64,000 nt of DNA from Marinobacter iranensis (lineage in GTDB: Bacteria > Pseudomonadota > Gammaproteobacteria > Pseudomonadales > Oleiphilaceae): assembly GCF_029207565.1 (NCBI RefSeq), contig NZ_JANCMW010000001.1, positions 248,001 through 312,000 on the forward strand, in the 5' to 3' direction. The position numbers were made by a program, and so were the translations under genes. Below are positions 38,500 to 49,392 of the stretch, one piece after another. Numbering within the stretch: position 1 is the first letter of the stretch; every line of letters begins with the position of its first letter. The notes under the pieces were generated by a model that worked only from the letters and a program-made list of their open reading frames with translations, did not search any database and was not told the origin of the DNA.

Positions 38500-40158
38500 T
38501 TAAACCCGCTTATGCCGCATCAGGTCCTGAAGCAGCGTATTAACCGCTTCCGTAATGCCCTGATCGTCGTCCGCGGAAACAGACGCCGAGGCCACATCCG
38601 TACCCAGGTTCACCGCAATGGCAATCAGGCCATGGGTGCTGATTACCTGGGCGGCGCGGCGCCTGTCGTCGGCATCGCCGGTATTGTCCTCGCTCAGCAC
38701 CACGGACGTCTTACCCTGGTCAAACAGAGCCCGCTCAACCGCCAGGGCCAGAGCCGTGGCCTGCTTGCCGTTACAGGCAATAATGGCAGGCTTCTGTGCC
38801 AGCCGGCGCTGGCGTTCCTCGCTGGTTACCGGGTCAAGCGACTCAACCGTACCCGCCGTGCCGGCAATCATGCCCGCGCCAATGGTTACGTTGGTCAGCC
38901 GGTCAATGACAATGAAGCTGCCCGTGGCGTGATTGCGTGGGTAGGCATCAAATGCAATAGGCTGGCTCAGAGTCAGCTCACACAATCCGATTTCGTTCAA
39001 CTGAAGGGCAGAAGGGTTGTCGTTCTTCTCCAGAGTGTTGACGTCAGTCTGGTGATGAATCTTCTTCACCGTACCGGAGGTGAACGTAGGGCCAAGCTTG
39101 ATATCGTACAGGCGACCGGTTTCCAGCGGCCCATCGGTCATCCAGACAATATTGGCGGTAAAGCGGTTACCCACTTCCGGCTCGTCCTCGGCCTTCACCA
39201 GCATATCGCCGCGGCTGACATCAATCTCGTCGGTCAGTGTCAGTGTCACTGCCTGGTCGATGTAGGCTTCGTCCAAGTTGCCGTCAAACGTCACCACATC
39301 CTTGACAGTGCTGGTGCGTCGTGAGGGCAGGGCCATCACCTTGTCGCCAGGGCGAATCACACCGGAGGCGATGGTGCCGCAGAAGCCACGGAAGTTCAGG
39401 TTCGGACGTGTTACGTACTGCACCGGGAAACGGAAGTGCTCCAGGTTTTTGTCATGGGAAACCTGAACCGTCTCCAGGATCTCCATCAACGGCTGGCCGG
39501 TAAACCAGGGCGTGCTCTCACTCTTGTTGACGACGTTGTCGCCTTCCAGAGCGGAAATTGGCACAAAGCGAATATCCTTCAGGCCCAGCTTGTTGGCGAA
39601 GGCCAGATAGTCATCCTTGATTTCATTGAAGCGCTCTTCGCTGTAATCCACCAGGTCCATCTTGTTGATGGCCACCACGATATGGCGAATGCCCAGCAGG
39701 GACGCAATGTAGGAATGACGGCGAGTCTGTGTGAGCACACCATGGCGCGCATCGATCATCAGGATTGCCACCTGGGCGGTGGATGCGCCGGTGGCCATGT
39801 TGCGGGTGTACTGCTCATGGCCCGGGGTATCGGCAATGATGAACTTGCGCTTGTCGGTGGAAAAATAGCGGTAGGCCACATCAATGGTGATGCCCTGTTC
39901 CCGCTCTGCCTGCAGGCCGTCCACCAGCAGGGCCAGGTCCAGCTTCTCGCCAGTGGTGCCCATCTTGGCACTGTCGGTCTTCAGGCTCGCCATATGGTCT
40001 TCGTAGATCATCTTGGTATCGTGCAGCAGGCGGCCAATCAGGGTGCTCTTGCCATCATCGACACTGCCGCAGGTCAGCAGGCGCAGCAGTTCCTTGTTCT
40101 CATGTTGCTTCAGGTAGGCCTGAATATCTTCTGCAATCAGATCAGACTGGTGTGACAT
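38500..40158 (-). CDS. cysN: Sulfate adenylyltransferase large subunit CysN with degenerate APS-kinase tail
   Basis: CysN is the GTPase subunit that drives APS formation by CysD. The 552-residue protein has an EF-Tu-type G domain ([13 protein letters not shown] at about residues 31-43, [16 protein letters not shown]) and two beta-barrel domains. Residues 457-552 are extra compared with stand-alone CysN (about 475) but too short for CysNC (about 630). They align with APS kinase, e.g. [16 protein letters not shown] and [18 protein letters not shown], yet the P-loop GxxGxGKST has become [11 protein letters not shown] read it as a vestigial, inactive CysC domain. ATG 40158 gives [12 protein letters not shown]. 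It follows cysD after 1 bp. Confidence 0.93.
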   Translation of the reverse strand: MSHQSDLIAEDIQAYLKQHENKELLRLLTCGSVDDGKSTLIGRLLHDTKMIYEDHMASLKTDSAKMGTTGEKLDLALLVDGLQAEREQGITIDVAYRYFSTDKRKFIIADTPGHEQYTRNMATGASTAQVAILMIDARHGVLTQTRRHSYIASLLGIRHIVVAINKMDLVDYSEERFNEIKDDYLAFANKLGLKDIRFVPISALEGDNVVNKSESTPWFTGQPLMEILETVQVSHDKNLEHFRFPVQYVTRPNLNFRGFCGTIASGVIRPGDKVMALPSRRTSTVKDVVTFDGNLDEAYIDQAVTLTLTDEIDVSRGDMLVKAEDEPEVGNRFTANIVWMTDGPLETGRLYDIKLGPTFTSGTVKKIHHQTDVNTLEKNDNPSALQLNEIGLCELTLSQPIAFDAYPRNHATGSFIVIDRLTNVTIGAGMIAGTAGTVESLDPVTSEERQRRLAQKPAIIACNGKQATALALAVERALFDQGKTSVVLSEDNTGDADDRRRAAQVISTHGLIAIAVNLGTDVASASVSADDDQGITEAVNTLLQDLMRHKRV

Positions 40159-40159
40159 C

Positions 40160-41068
40160 TTAGAAGTACCCTTCCCGCTTTTTCTGTTCCATGGAGCCTG
40201 CCGAATCGTGGTCAATCACGCGGCCCTGACGTTCGGAGCTGGTGGCCAGCAGCATTTCCTGAATGATCTCCGGCAGGGTGTCTGCCTCGGATTCAATAGC
40301 GCCGGTCAGCGGGTAGCAGCCCAGGGTACGGAAGCGGATGGACTTCATCATTGGCTTTTCGCCTTCTTTCAGCGGCATGCGGTCGTCGTCCACCATGATC
40401 AGCGTGCCGTCGCGCTCTACCACCGGGCGTTTGGCGGCGTAATAGAGGGGAACGATCTCAATGTTTTCCAGGTAGATGTACTGCCAGATATCCAGCTCGG
40501 TCCAGTTGGACAGCGGGAAAACGCGAATACTTTCGCCTTTATTGATCTTGCCGTTGTAGATGTTCCACAGCTCGGGGCGCTGGTTCTTCGGGTCCCAGCG
40601 GTGGTATTCGTCGCGGAAGGAATACACACGCTCCTTGGCGCGGGATTTTTCCTCGTCCCGGCGGGCACCACCAAAGGCGGCATCAAACTTGTACTTGTCC
40701 AGGGCCTGTTTGAGGGCCTGGGTTTTCATCACGTCTGTGTGCTTGGCACTACCGTGGGTAAACGGACCAATACCCTGCTTGATGCCGTCCTCGTTCTTGT
40801 GAACGATCAGGTCCAGGCCGTATTCCTTCACCTTGCGGTCACGGAATTCGATCATGTCCTTGAACTTCCACGTGGTATCCACGTGCATCAGCGGGAAAGG
40901 TGGCTTACCCGGGTAGAAGGCCTTGCGCGCCAGGTGAAGCATCACCGCGGAGTCCTTGCCAATCGAGTAGAGCATGACCGGGTTGTCGAATTCGGCTGCG
41001 ACTTCCCGGATGATATGGATGCTTTCAGCTTCCAGCTGTTTGAGATGCGTCAGGTTGTAAGTGGTCAT
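40160..41068 (-). CDS. cysD: Sulfate adenylyltransferase small subunit CysD
   Basis: CysD catalyses adenylation of sulfate to APS together with CysN. The 302-residue protein has the PP-loop [17 protein letters not shown], the [17 protein letters not shown] region and [15 protein letters not shown]. Length is identical to E. coli CysD. It directly precedes cysN; no cysC, cysH or cysG accompanies them here. Confidence 0.97.
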   Translation of the reverse strand: MTTYNLTHLKQLEAESIHIIREVAAEFDNPVMLYSIGKDSAVMLHLARKAFYPGKPPFPLMHVDTTWKFKDMIEFRDRKVKEYGLDLIVHKNEDGIKQGIGPFTHGSAKHTDVMKTQALKQALDKYKFDAAFGGARRDEEKSRAKERVYSFRDEYHRWDPKNQRPELWNIYNGKINKGESIRVFPLSNWTELDIWQYIYLENIEIVPLYYAAKRPVVERDGTLIMVDDDRMPLKEGEKPMMKSIRFRTLGCYPLTGAIESEADTLPEIIQEMLLATSSERQGRVIDHDSAGSMEQKKREGYF

Positions 41069-41182
41069 CGTATCCTGTTACCGCGTTTGCGTGCCTATAG
41101 ATTAGAAAGAGGCTGGGCGTGTGAATGCGGCAATGATACCAGATCAGGCCATGGCATAAGAAGCCAGGTAACTAGAGTTTAC

Positions 41183-41227
41183 TGCTATAACAATATAGCG
41201 GCAGGGTAGTCGGGCAGGGTCTGCCCG
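41183..41227. repeat. Two short hairpins downstream of the PilZ gene
   Basis: GCTATA-acaa-TATAGC (41184-41199) and CGGGCAG-ggt-CTGCCCG (41211-41227) lie in tandem between the PilZ gene and cysD. Neither has a clear T-tract on the - strand, so termination is possible but not shown. Confidence 0.4.
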
Positions 41228-41233
41228 TTGATT

Positions 41234-41686
41234 TCAGGGAGGAGAGTTGGAGAGCAGTTTGCTGACGTAATTGTCCACGTAATCGAAACCATTGCCCTCG
41301 AATTCGGCGAACTGGATTCCGAGTTGGAACTGATCGCGGGCGATGCGGCGCATGTGGACGATGTTGCCGCCGGCGATGACGGAAACAGGCTGGTTGGCAA
41401 CGACCGGCACGGTAAAGGTGGTGGTGACGGAAATCCAGTTGCCGGGCGCCGGGGTTTTATGGCCGGGAACCAGTTTGCCGACTGCATCCTGGTCGCACAG
41501 AATCATAATGCCGGTGCGGGAGATGTTGGACACTTTGCAGGTAAGGCAACTGCCATCGGTTTTTTCGATACGGGCTTCGGTGGCAACATCAACGCGTTGT
41601 TGGTTGCGAAGGTTTGGCTTGGCGGCAACTGGTTTCATACGCATTCTTCTGGCATCTCTGGTTTTAAAGCAGGCTGCCTTACCCAT
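41234..41686 (-). CDS. PilZ domain protein
   Basis: A 150-residue protein that is essentially one PilZ domain, a cyclic-di-GMP receptor fold. The binding motif is present: RNQQR (R27-R31, the RxxxR part) and NISRTG (residues 54-59, the D/NxSxxG part). ATG 41686 is chosen because AAGGA lies 8 bases upstream; Met15 or Met17 would be alternatives without a good ribosome site. No signal peptide or membrane segment. It has no operon partner, so which process it controls (motility, pili or matrix) cannot be told. Confidence 0.85.
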   Translation of the reverse strand: MGKAACFKTRDARRMRMKPVAAKPNLRNQQRVDVATEARIEKTDGSCLTCKVSNISRTGIMILCDQDAVGKLVPGHKTPAPGNWISVTTTFTVPVVANQPVSVIAGGNIVHMRRIARDQFQLGIQFAEFEGNGFDYVDNYVSKLLSNSPP

Positions 41687-42039
41687 CGTTCAGTCCTTTT
41701 TATACTCGCTGTTGCGCTTTGTCATATACGCAAGAAAACGCCGCAGAACGTCATGACATTTTAACATGACAGGTGCGGGGCAACGGCAAGCGCTTATTGT
41801 TTCGGCCTTAACTTCCTGAAAGTCTAGTTGTTTGTTTGGTGGTCAGCAAGTTGCCTGTCGTCAAAACTGTCAGATTTGTGAACTGAATGTGAACATGGCG
41901 TCATCGATATTGATAGACACCCCCTTCCGGTGGCTGGGTTTTCGGCGCACACGTCACTTACGGCGCCTGAGTGGCTGAGGTAAACTATCCACCGACATTC
42001 ACCCTGAGCCAGTTAAGGCTCCGCGACTCCGTACAGGTT
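41687..42039. other. Divergent intergenic region between the PilZ gene and rimO
   Basis: 353 bp without a gene. Promoters for both flanking genes must lie here. A direct repeat CATGAC-N7-CATGAC occurs near 41752-41770. I see no repeat element, terminator or RNA gene that I can support. Confidence 0.5.
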
Positions 42040-43383
42040 ATGACAGACAAAATTTCCTCCGTTCACACAGGCAACGGAAAAGTGGGTTTTATCAGCCTTG
42101 GCTGCCCCAAGGCCCTGGTTGATTCAGAGCGCATCCTCACCCAGCTGCGGCTGGATGGTTATGACGTGGTGCCAACCTACAACGACGCCGACATAGTCGT
42201 GGTCAACACCTGCGGCTTCATCGACGCGGCCAAGCAGGAGTCCCTGGATGCCATTGGCGAAGCCATCAACGAAAACGGCAGGGTGATCGTCACCGGTTGC
42301 ATGGGCGTTGAGGCCGAACGGATCCGCGCCACCCATCCTGGCGTACTTGCCGTTTCCGGCCCACACGCCTACGAGGAAGTGGTGGGTGCCGTGCACCAGT
42401 TTGTACCACCCAGCAAACAACACGATCCCTTCACCGATCTGGTTCCACCCCAGGGCATAAAACTGACGCCCCGGCACTACGCCTACCTGAAGATTTCCGA
42501 AGGCTGCAACCACCGCTGCACCTTCTGCATCATCCCATCCATGCGCGGCGACCTGGTCAGCCGTCCCATTGGTGATGTGATGGACGAAGCAAAGCGTCTG
42601 GTGGATGCCGGGGTCAAAGAGCTGCTGGTGATTTCCCAGGACACCTCCGCCTATGGTGTGGACACCAAATACCGTACCGGCTTCTGGCAGGGGCGCCCGC
42701 TGAAAACGAAAATGCAGTCATTGTGTGAGGCCTTGGGCGAGATGGGTGTCTGGGTGCGTTTGCATTACGTTTACCCTTATCCCCATGTGGACGACATCAT
42801 CCCGCTGATGGCCGAGGGCAAGATCCTGCCGTACCTGGACATCCCGTTCCAACACGCCAGCCCGAAAGTGCTCAAGGCCATGAAACGCCCGGCCCACGAC
42901 AGCAAAACCCTGGAGCGCATTCGCAAGTGGCGGGAGATTTGCCCGGAGCTGACCATTCGCTCCACCTTTATTGTCGGATTCCCCGGCGAGACCGAGGAGG
43001 ATTTCCAGTACCTGCTGGACTGGCTGGATGAGGCGCAGTTGGATCGTGTCGGCGCTTTCAAGTACAGCCCGGTGGAAGGTGCCAGGGCCAACGAGCTGGA
43101 AGGCGCGGTTCCCGAGGAGGTAAAGGAAGAGCGCCTGGCCCGCTTCATGGAAAAACAGGCCCAGATCTCAGCGGCCCGCTTGCAGGCCAAGATTGGCCAG
43201 ACTGTTGAGGTGCTGATCGATGAAGTCGACGAAGAAGGTGCCATCGGTCGTTCCAAGGCGGATGCCCCGGAGATTGACGGCATGGTTTACCTCAATGACG
43301 AGACCGATCTGGTTCCCGGGCAGATTGTCCGGGCCGTGGTTGAGCATGCGGATGAGCATGATTTGTGGGCTAGCCTGGTTTGA
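42040..43383 (+). CDS. rimO: Ribosomal protein S12 methylthiotransferase RimO
   Basis: RimO methylthiolates Asp88 of ribosomal protein S12. The 447-residue protein has the UPF0004 domain ([22 protein letters not shown] cysteines), the radical-SAM motif [15 protein letters not shown] and a C-terminal TRAM domain. It is a paralogue of MiaB, which is also in this window; [11 protein letters not shown] and CPKALVDSE place it in RimO. ATG 42040 ([11 protein letters not shown]) is chosen over the open frame to 41971 because relatives begin close to [10 protein letters not shown]. Confidence 0.95.
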   Translation: MTDKISSVHTGNGKVGFISLGCPKALVDSERILTQLRLDGYDVVPTYNDADIVVVNTCGFIDAAKQESLDAIGEAINENGRVIVTGCMGVEAERIRATHPGVLAVSGPHAYEEVVGAVHQFVPPSKQHDPFTDLVPPQGIKLTPRHYAYLKISEGCNHRCTFCIIPSMRGDLVSRPIGDVMDEAKRLVDAGVKELLVISQDTSAYGVDTKYRTGFWQGRPLKTKMQSLCEALGEMGVWVRLHYVYPYPHVDDIIPLMAEGKILPYLDIPFQHASPKVLKAMKRPAHDSKTLERIRKWREICPELTIRSTFIVGFPGETEEDFQYLLDWLDEAQLDRVGAFKYSPVEGARANELEGAVPEEVKEERLARFMEKQAQISAARLQAKIGQTVEVLIDEVDEEGAIGRSKADAPEIDGMVYLNDETDLVPGQIVRAVVEHADEHDLWASLV

Positions 43384-43461
43384 TAGATCTTGAGCTGGTC
43401 TACTAGCCTGCTCGGGCTGGAGGTGACGCACGGCTGGCGGAACTCGAAGTCAGCGCCAAAC

Positions 43462-43548
43462 GTAGGTTGGATTAGGCGAAGCCGTAATCCGACAAATGGG
43501 GTCGGCCGTTAATACGGTGTCGGATTACGCTTCGCTAATCCGACCTAC
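43462..43548. repeat. Inverted pair of REP elements downstream of rimO
   Basis: 43462-43494 (GTAGGTTGGATTAG, inner GGCGAAGCC, TAATCCGACA) and the inverted 43518-43548 (inner GCTTCGC). They lie in the 304-bp convergent gap between rimO and gatB. Confidence 0.88.
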
Positions 43549-43581
43549 GGTGAGGTGTTTACGGGGCGTTATCTCGGAGTT

Positions 43582-43669
43582 GATAGGCCTTGGTGGGAGA
43601 AGCCTCCCACCGAGGCCTCCCCCAAATCAAGCAGGCTAGGGTTGCAGCAAAAGGCACCCCCATAGCCTG
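43582..43669. repeat. Two hairpins in the rimO-gatB gap
   Basis: First, AGGCCT-t-GGTGGGAG-aag-C-CTCCCACC-g-AGGCCT, a strong stem near 43584-43617. Second, CAGGCTA (43632-43638) pairs with TAGCCTG (43663-43669). AAGGCACCCCCA inside the second matches the arm of the type C hairpin at 30.1 kb, so this may be a decayed copy. Either could end transcripts of the converging genes. Confidence 0.55.
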
Positions 43670-43687
43670 TAGGAAAACGCTGAGAAA

Positions 43688-45139
43688 TCAGCCTCCCAGT
43701 TTCTTCACCAGGATCTCATTAAACAGCTTGGGATTCCCCTGGCCCTTTGACGCCTTCATCAGCGGCCCCATAAACCCGCCGAGCATTTTCTTCTGCTTCT
43801 TGGGGTCGGACTCCTGCTGGTACTGGGCAACCTGGTCCGGCATCGACGCCAGAACATCGTCCACCATCTTCTCCAGTTCGCCGGTATCAGATACCTGCTT
43901 CAGACCCTTGGCATCGATGATGGCGTCCACATTGTCGTTTTCGCCGGTCCACAAGGCTTCGAACACCTTCTTGGCGCCGGCTGACGAGATAGTGTTATCG
44001 GCAATGCGAACCACCAGGTCACCCAATTGGGCGCCCGAAATCGGAGAGTCAGCCACAGACTTCTCCTCCGCATTCAGTCTTGCGGAGAACTCGCCCTGGA
44101 CCCAGTTGGAGGCCAGTTTGGCATCCTTCCCGCGCTCGGCGACGGCTTCGAAAAACACGGCCAGTTTGGAATCGCTGGCCAGCAGGCTCGCGTCGTAGTC
44201 GTTCAGGCCGTACTGCTCCATGAACCTTGCCTTGCGGGCGTCCGGCAGTTCCGGGAGGCTGTTGCGGGCTTCGTCTATGAAGGCCTCGTCGATTTCCACC
44301 GGCAGCAGGTCCGGGCAGGGGAAGTAGCGATAGTCGTTGGCTTCCTCCTTGGTGCGCATGGAACGGGATTCGTCTCGGTCGCCGTTGTACAGGCGGGTTT
44401 CCTGCACAATGGTGCCGCCGTCTTCCAGGATATCCATCTGCCGCTCCACCTCGTGGGCGATGGCCTGTTCCATGAAACGGAAGGAGTTCAGGTTCTTGGT
44501 TTCGGTACGGGTGCCCAGGGTGTCCGCCCCCTTCGGTTTGAGCGAAATGTTCACATCAAAGCGCATGGAGCCCTGGGACATGTCGCCGTCACAGATGCCC
44601 AGTGAGGTCACGATGCCGTGGAGCTTCTTGGCAAAGGCGACGGCTTCGTCCGCATTGTTCATGTCCGGCTCGGTGACCACCTCGATCAGCGGCGTGCCCG
44701 CGCGGTTCAGATCGATACCCGTCATGCCGTGAAAGTCTTCGTGCAGGGACTTGCCGGCGTCCTCTTCCAGGTGGGCGTGATGGATGCGCACGCGCTTGGT
44801 TTCGCCGTTGGCCAGGTCAATATCCACATAGCCGGGGCCTACAATCGGCCGCTCAAGCTGAGTGGTCTGGTAGCCCTTGGGCAGATCCGGATAGAAGTAG
44901 TTCTTGCGCTCGAACACCGAGCGACGCTCAATCTCGGCGTTGACCGCCAGGCCAAACATCACCGCGTAACGGAACGCCTGCTCATTCGGCACAGGCAGTG
45001 TGCCCGGCATCGCCAGGTCAACGGCATTGGCCTGGGTGTTGGGCTCGGCACCGTAGGCGGTGCTGGAGCCGGAAAAGATCTTTGTCTGGGTGGCGAGCTG
45101 AACGTGAATTTCCAGCCCGATCACAATGTCCCACTGCAT
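43688..45139 (-). CDS. gatB: Asp-tRNA(Asn)/Glu-tRNA(Gln) amidotransferase subunit B
   Basis: GatB is the tRNA-binding kinase subunit that phosphorylates misacylated Glu-tRNA(Gln) or Asp-tRNA(Asn) before amidation. The 483-residue protein starts [24 protein letters not shown] and has [22 protein letters not shown] and the C-terminal YqeY-like helical tail domain. Last gene of gatCAB. Confidence 0.97.
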   Translation of the reverse strand: MQWDIVIGLEIHVQLATQTKIFSGSSTAYGAEPNTQANAVDLAMPGTLPVPNEQAFRYAVMFGLAVNAEIERRSVFERKNYFYPDLPKGYQTTQLERPIVGPGYVDIDLANGETKRVRIHHAHLEEDAGKSLHEDFHGMTGIDLNRAGTPLIEVVTEPDMNNADEAVAFAKKLHGIVTSLGICDGDMSQGSMRFDVNISLKPKGADTLGTRTETKNLNSFRFMEQAIAHEVERQMDILEDGGTIVQETRLYNGDRDESRSMRTKEEANDYRYFPCPDLLPVEIDEAFIDEARNSLPELPDARKARFMEQYGLNDYDASLLASDSKLAVFFEAVAERGKDAKLASNWVQGEFSARLNAEEKSVADSPISGAQLGDLVVRIADNTISSAGAKKVFEALWTGENDNVDAIIDAKGLKQVSDTGELEKMVDDVLASMPDQVAQYQQESDPKKQKKMLGGFMGPLMKASKGQGNPKLFNEILVKKLGG

Positions 45140-45159
45140 AGTCGTTCTCCTTATCGGGC

Positions 45160-46617
45160 TTATTGCGGTTCACGCTGGTGCCAGTCGGTCACCTGCTGGA
45201 ATTGATGGGCGGCGTTCAGCAGCCGCGCTTCGGAGAAATAATCCCCGATAATCTGCAGGCCCACCGGCAGGCCGTCCACGAAACCGGCCGGCACCGACAT
45301 GGCCGGAACCCCTGCCAGGTTGATGGCGATGGTAAACACATCTTCCAGGTACATGGTCACCGGGTCACTGGTCTTCTCGCCCTGGATGAACGCCGGGGAG
45401 GGCGTGGTCGGGCTCATCAGCACGTCCACTTCGCTGAAGGCATTGATAAAGTCCTGCTGGATCAGCCGGCGAACCTTCTGGGCCTTCAGGTAATAGGCAT
45501 CGAAATAACCGGCGGACAGGGCGTAGGTACCCACCAGAATCCGGCGCTTTACCTCGGCACCAAAGCCTTCGGCCCGGGTGCGGGTGTACATGTCCAGCAA
45601 GTCTTTCGGGTCCTCGCAGCGATAGCCATAACGGGCGCCGTCAAACCGCGACAGGTTGGCGGAGGCCTCAGCCGGTGCAATCACGTAGTAGGCCGCTATG
45701 GCCAGGTCGGCGTGGGGCAGGGACACTTCCTTTACCGTGGCGCCCAGTTTCTCATACTCCCGGATAGCGCTACGAACCTGTTCCTCCATGGCCGCACTGA
45801 GATTGCCGGTAAAGTATTCCTTCGGCAGCCCGATACGCAGGCCTTTCAGCGGCTCGTTCAGTGTCGCGGTATAGTCCGGCACCTCCCGGTCAATGGACGT
45901 GGAATCCTTCGGGTCAAACCCGGCCATCACGTTCAGCATCAACGCGTTATCCTCTGCGCTCCGGGCAATGGTGCCGCCCTGGTCCAGGCTGGAGGCAAAG
46001 GCAATCATCCCGTAGCGGGACACCCGACCATAGGTGGGCTTTAGCCCGGTGACGCCACACAGAGCCGCCGGCTGGCGGATGGAACCGCCGGTATCCGTTG
46101 CCGTCGCCGCCGGCACCAGCCGCGCCGCAACCGCCGCCGCCGAACCACCGGAAGAACCACCCGGAACCCGCTTCTCGCCCTTGCTCAGGCCCCAGGGATT
46201 GGTGGTCGCGCCAAAATAACTGGACTCGGTGGACGACCCCATGGCGAATTCATCCATGTTGGTCTTGCCGAGACACACTGCGCCGGCCTTGCGGAAATTC
46301 GCCGTGACCGTGGCATCATAAGGCGGCACAAAATTCGCCAGCATCTTCGACCCACAGGTGGTCGCCACGCCATTGGTGCAGAAAATGTCCTTATGGGCAA
46401 ACGGCACACCGGTCCACGGTGTGGCCCTGCCAGCCGCCCGTTGCTCGTCTGCCGCATGGGCATCCGCCAGGGCCTGCTCTTCGGTGATGGAAATAAAACT
46501 GTTGAGCTGCTCGTCTTCCTTCTTGAGGCGGCCCAGGAACTCCCGGGTCAGCTCCACACTGGAAATCTTGCCGCTTTCCAGTTCGCGGGAAAGCTCTGCT
46601 ACGGATTTGTTATGCAT
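45160..46617 (-). CDS. gatA: Asp-tRNA(Asn)/Glu-tRNA(Gln) amidotransferase subunit A
   Basis: GatA is the amidase that releases ammonia from glutamine for transamidation. The 485-residue protein has the amidase-signature Ser-cisSer-Lys set: the Lys in [28 protein letters not shown] and the nucleophile in [13 protein letters not shown]. Length is normal. It follows gatC after 60 bp, and gatB follows after 20 bp. A complete GatCAB implies indirect charging of at least tRNA-Asn or tRNA-Gln in this organism. Confidence 0.97.
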   Translation of the reverse strand: MHNKSVAELSRELESGKISSVELTREFLGRLKKEDEQLNSFISITEEQALADAHAADEQRAAGRATPWTGVPFAHKDIFCTNGVATTCGSKMLANFVPPYDATVTANFRKAGAVCLGKTNMDEFAMGSSTESSYFGATTNPWGLSKGEKRVPGGSSGGSAAAVAARLVPAATATDTGGSIRQPAALCGVTGLKPTYGRVSRYGMIAFASSLDQGGTIARSAEDNALMLNVMAGFDPKDSTSIDREVPDYTATLNEPLKGLRIGLPKEYFTGNLSAAMEEQVRSAIREYEKLGATVKEVSLPHADLAIAAYYVIAPAEASANLSRFDGARYGYRCEDPKDLLDMYTRTRAEGFGAEVKRRILVGTYALSAGYFDAYYLKAQKVRRLIQQDFINAFSEVDVLMSPTTPSPAFIQGEKTSDPVTMYLEDVFTIAINLAGVPAMSVPAGFVDGLPVGLQIIGDYFSEARLLNAAHQFQQVTDWHQREPQ

Positions 46618-46677
46618 GATGAATCCTGAAATCGCTGTTCGTCAGATCACTCAATACCCTTTATTCAATCACTCGGG

Positions 46678-46965
46678 TTATTCAATCACTCGGGGCACCA
46701 GATAAAGGCCATTCTCGGTAGCCGGCGCAATCGCCTGGAAAGCCTCCCGCTGATCGGTCTCCGTCACCTCATCCGGGCGCAGGCGCTGGACGGCATCCAA
46801 CGGATGGGCCATGGGCGCCACCGAATCCGTATCCGCCGCGCTCAACTGGTCCACCAGATCCAGAATATTGCCCAGATCCTTCTCCAGCGCCGAAACCTGC
46901 TCCTCGTCCACCCGAATGCGGGCGAGCACAGCGACTTTCTCAATGTCCTTGCGGGAAATGGTCAC
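46678..46965 (-). CDS. gatC: Asp-tRNA(Asn)/Glu-tRNA(Gln) amidotransferase subunit C
   Basis: GatC is the small belt subunit that stabilises the GatA-GatB complex. The 95-residue product has the family blocks VAVLARIRVDEEQ, LGNILDLVDQLSAADT and the C-terminal LVPRVIE. The start is GTG 46965, decided by GGGAGG 4-5 bases upstream; a TTG at 46983 would precede that ribosome site. Confidence 0.93.
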   Translation of the reverse strand: MTISRKDIEKVAVLARIRVDEEQVSALEKDLGNILDLVDQLSAADTDSVAPMAHPLDAVQRLRPDEVTETDQREAFQAIAPATENGLYLVPRVIE

Positions 46966-47047
46966 ATTGCCTCCCAGGTTCAATTGTGTGAAATGTCTTT
47001 AATAATATGGTTCGTGTCAGTGAAGGCCGCACAGGTTTCCGGGGGCG

Positions 47048-47145
47048 TTCGGGGGAAGCTTTCCAAAACTGTGCGGAGCCATGGATGGCGTAGCCCAAGC
47101 GCCACACGGACGTGCTCGAGCGTGTTTTGGAAAGCTTCCCCCGAA
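47048..47145 (+). repeat. Nested hairpin element with two AYGGAY loops (copy 5), 5' of mreB
   Basis: Perfect 22-bp arms (47048-47069 and 47124-47145) enclose a 54-bp core. On the + strand, hairpin 1 is GCC-ATGGAT-GGC and hairpin 2 is CAC-ACGGAC-GTG, both fitting AYGGAY. It lies in the divergent 375-bp gap between gatC and mreB, with the motif strand reading toward mreB, 195 bp upstream of its start. Confidence 0.82.
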
Positions 47146-47187
47146 TGGCCCTCCACCAAGGCCAGAAAAATAAAAGCGCTATGGTAA

Positions 47188-48384
<1,197 letters not shown>

Positions 48385-48438
48385 CCTTGACCCCGGCTTT
48401 ACGCCCCGACATTGGCTTGACCCGGCCGCCGCTCGTGA

Positions 48439-49392
48439 ATGATCACGGCGGCGGTTGTCGTATGGCTCCCTGCAGAGATTGCGGGAGGGTACGCCATTAA
48501 AACCATCTTTGTTCAGGGCCCCGTTCCCGGCTTCAGGCTGTTGCTGGTTATTGTGCTGTCGGCGGTACTGATCGTGGCGGATGCCCGTTTCGATAAGCTG
48601 ACCCCCGTGCGTAGTGCCATCGGCACCGGCCTGGCCCCCGTCCATTGGTTCGGGAATGCGCCCTCCGAGTTCAGTGACTGGGTCGCCAGCCTGTTTACCT
48701 CCAAGGAAGATCTCCAGGAAGAAAACGAAGCACTGCGTGCCCGCCTGCTGATACTGGAACGCCGTGCCCTCAAGTACGCCGCCCTGGCGTCGGAGAATAA
48801 CGAACTACGAAAACTGATGAATTCCTCCGAAGTACTGGATGACAGGGTCATCGTTGGCGAAGTCGTGGCCGTTTCCCCCGATCCGTTTTCCCACGAAGTG
48901 GTTATTAACAAGGGCAGCCGTGACGGTGTTGAAGTCGGCCAGGCCATCCTGGATGCCAACGGCTTGATGGGCCAGGTCCAGCAGACCAGCAGCTTTACCT
49001 CCAGGGTATTGCTGGTGTCGGACAGCAGCCATGCGGTGCCGGTGGAAGTGGTTCGCAATGGCTTGCGGGCAATCCTTCTGGGAAACGGTGACACCAGCGC
49101 GCTGGAACTCGTCCATGTGCCCGATACCGCTGACATCCGCGAAGGGGACCTGTTGGTAAGCTCCGGTCTTGGTGGTCGTTTCCCCAAGGGCTACCCGGTG
49201 GCGGAAGTGGACCAGATTACCAAGGAGCCGGGGGAACCGTTTGTGAAAATCCGCGCTACGCCCATGGCGGAGCTGAACCGGAGCCGACTGGTGCTGGTGG
49301 TGTTTTCCCCGGAACAGGACGCCACCGATGAAGCCCGGAGCGATGCCGATGCTGCTGAACCTGCATCGTCAGAACAGAGCGAGGTGCGCTGA
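48439..49392 (+). CDS. mreC: Rod shape-determining protein MreC
   Basis: MreC is a bitopic inner-membrane protein whose periplasmic beta domains activate PBP2. The product has one membrane segment (FRLLLVIVLSAVLIVADARF), a coiled coil (EEENEALRARLLILERRALK region) and two beta-barrel domains. The start is uncertain. ATG 48439 is the only standard start in frame but has no ribosome site and adds 19 residues. ATT 48496 has GGGAGGG six bases upstream and gives MKTIFVQGPVPG, which matches the usual MreC N-terminus. I list the ATG but think the ATT more likely. It ends overlapping mreD by one base. Confidence 0.9.
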   Translation: MITAAVVVWLPAEIAGGYAIKTIFVQGPVPGFRLLLVIVLSAVLIVADARFDKLTPVRSAIGTGLAPVHWFGNAPSEFSDWVASLFTSKEDLQEENEALRARLLILERRALKYAALASENNELRKLMNSSEVLDDRVIVGEVVAVSPDPFSHEVVINKGSRDGVEVGQAILDANGLMGQVQQTSSFTSRVLLVSDSSHAVPVEVVRNGLRAILLGNGDTSALELVHVPDTADIREGDLLVSSGLGGRFPKGYPVAEVDQITKEPGEPFVKIRATPMAELNRSRLVLVVFSPEQDATDEARSDADAAEPASSEQSEVR

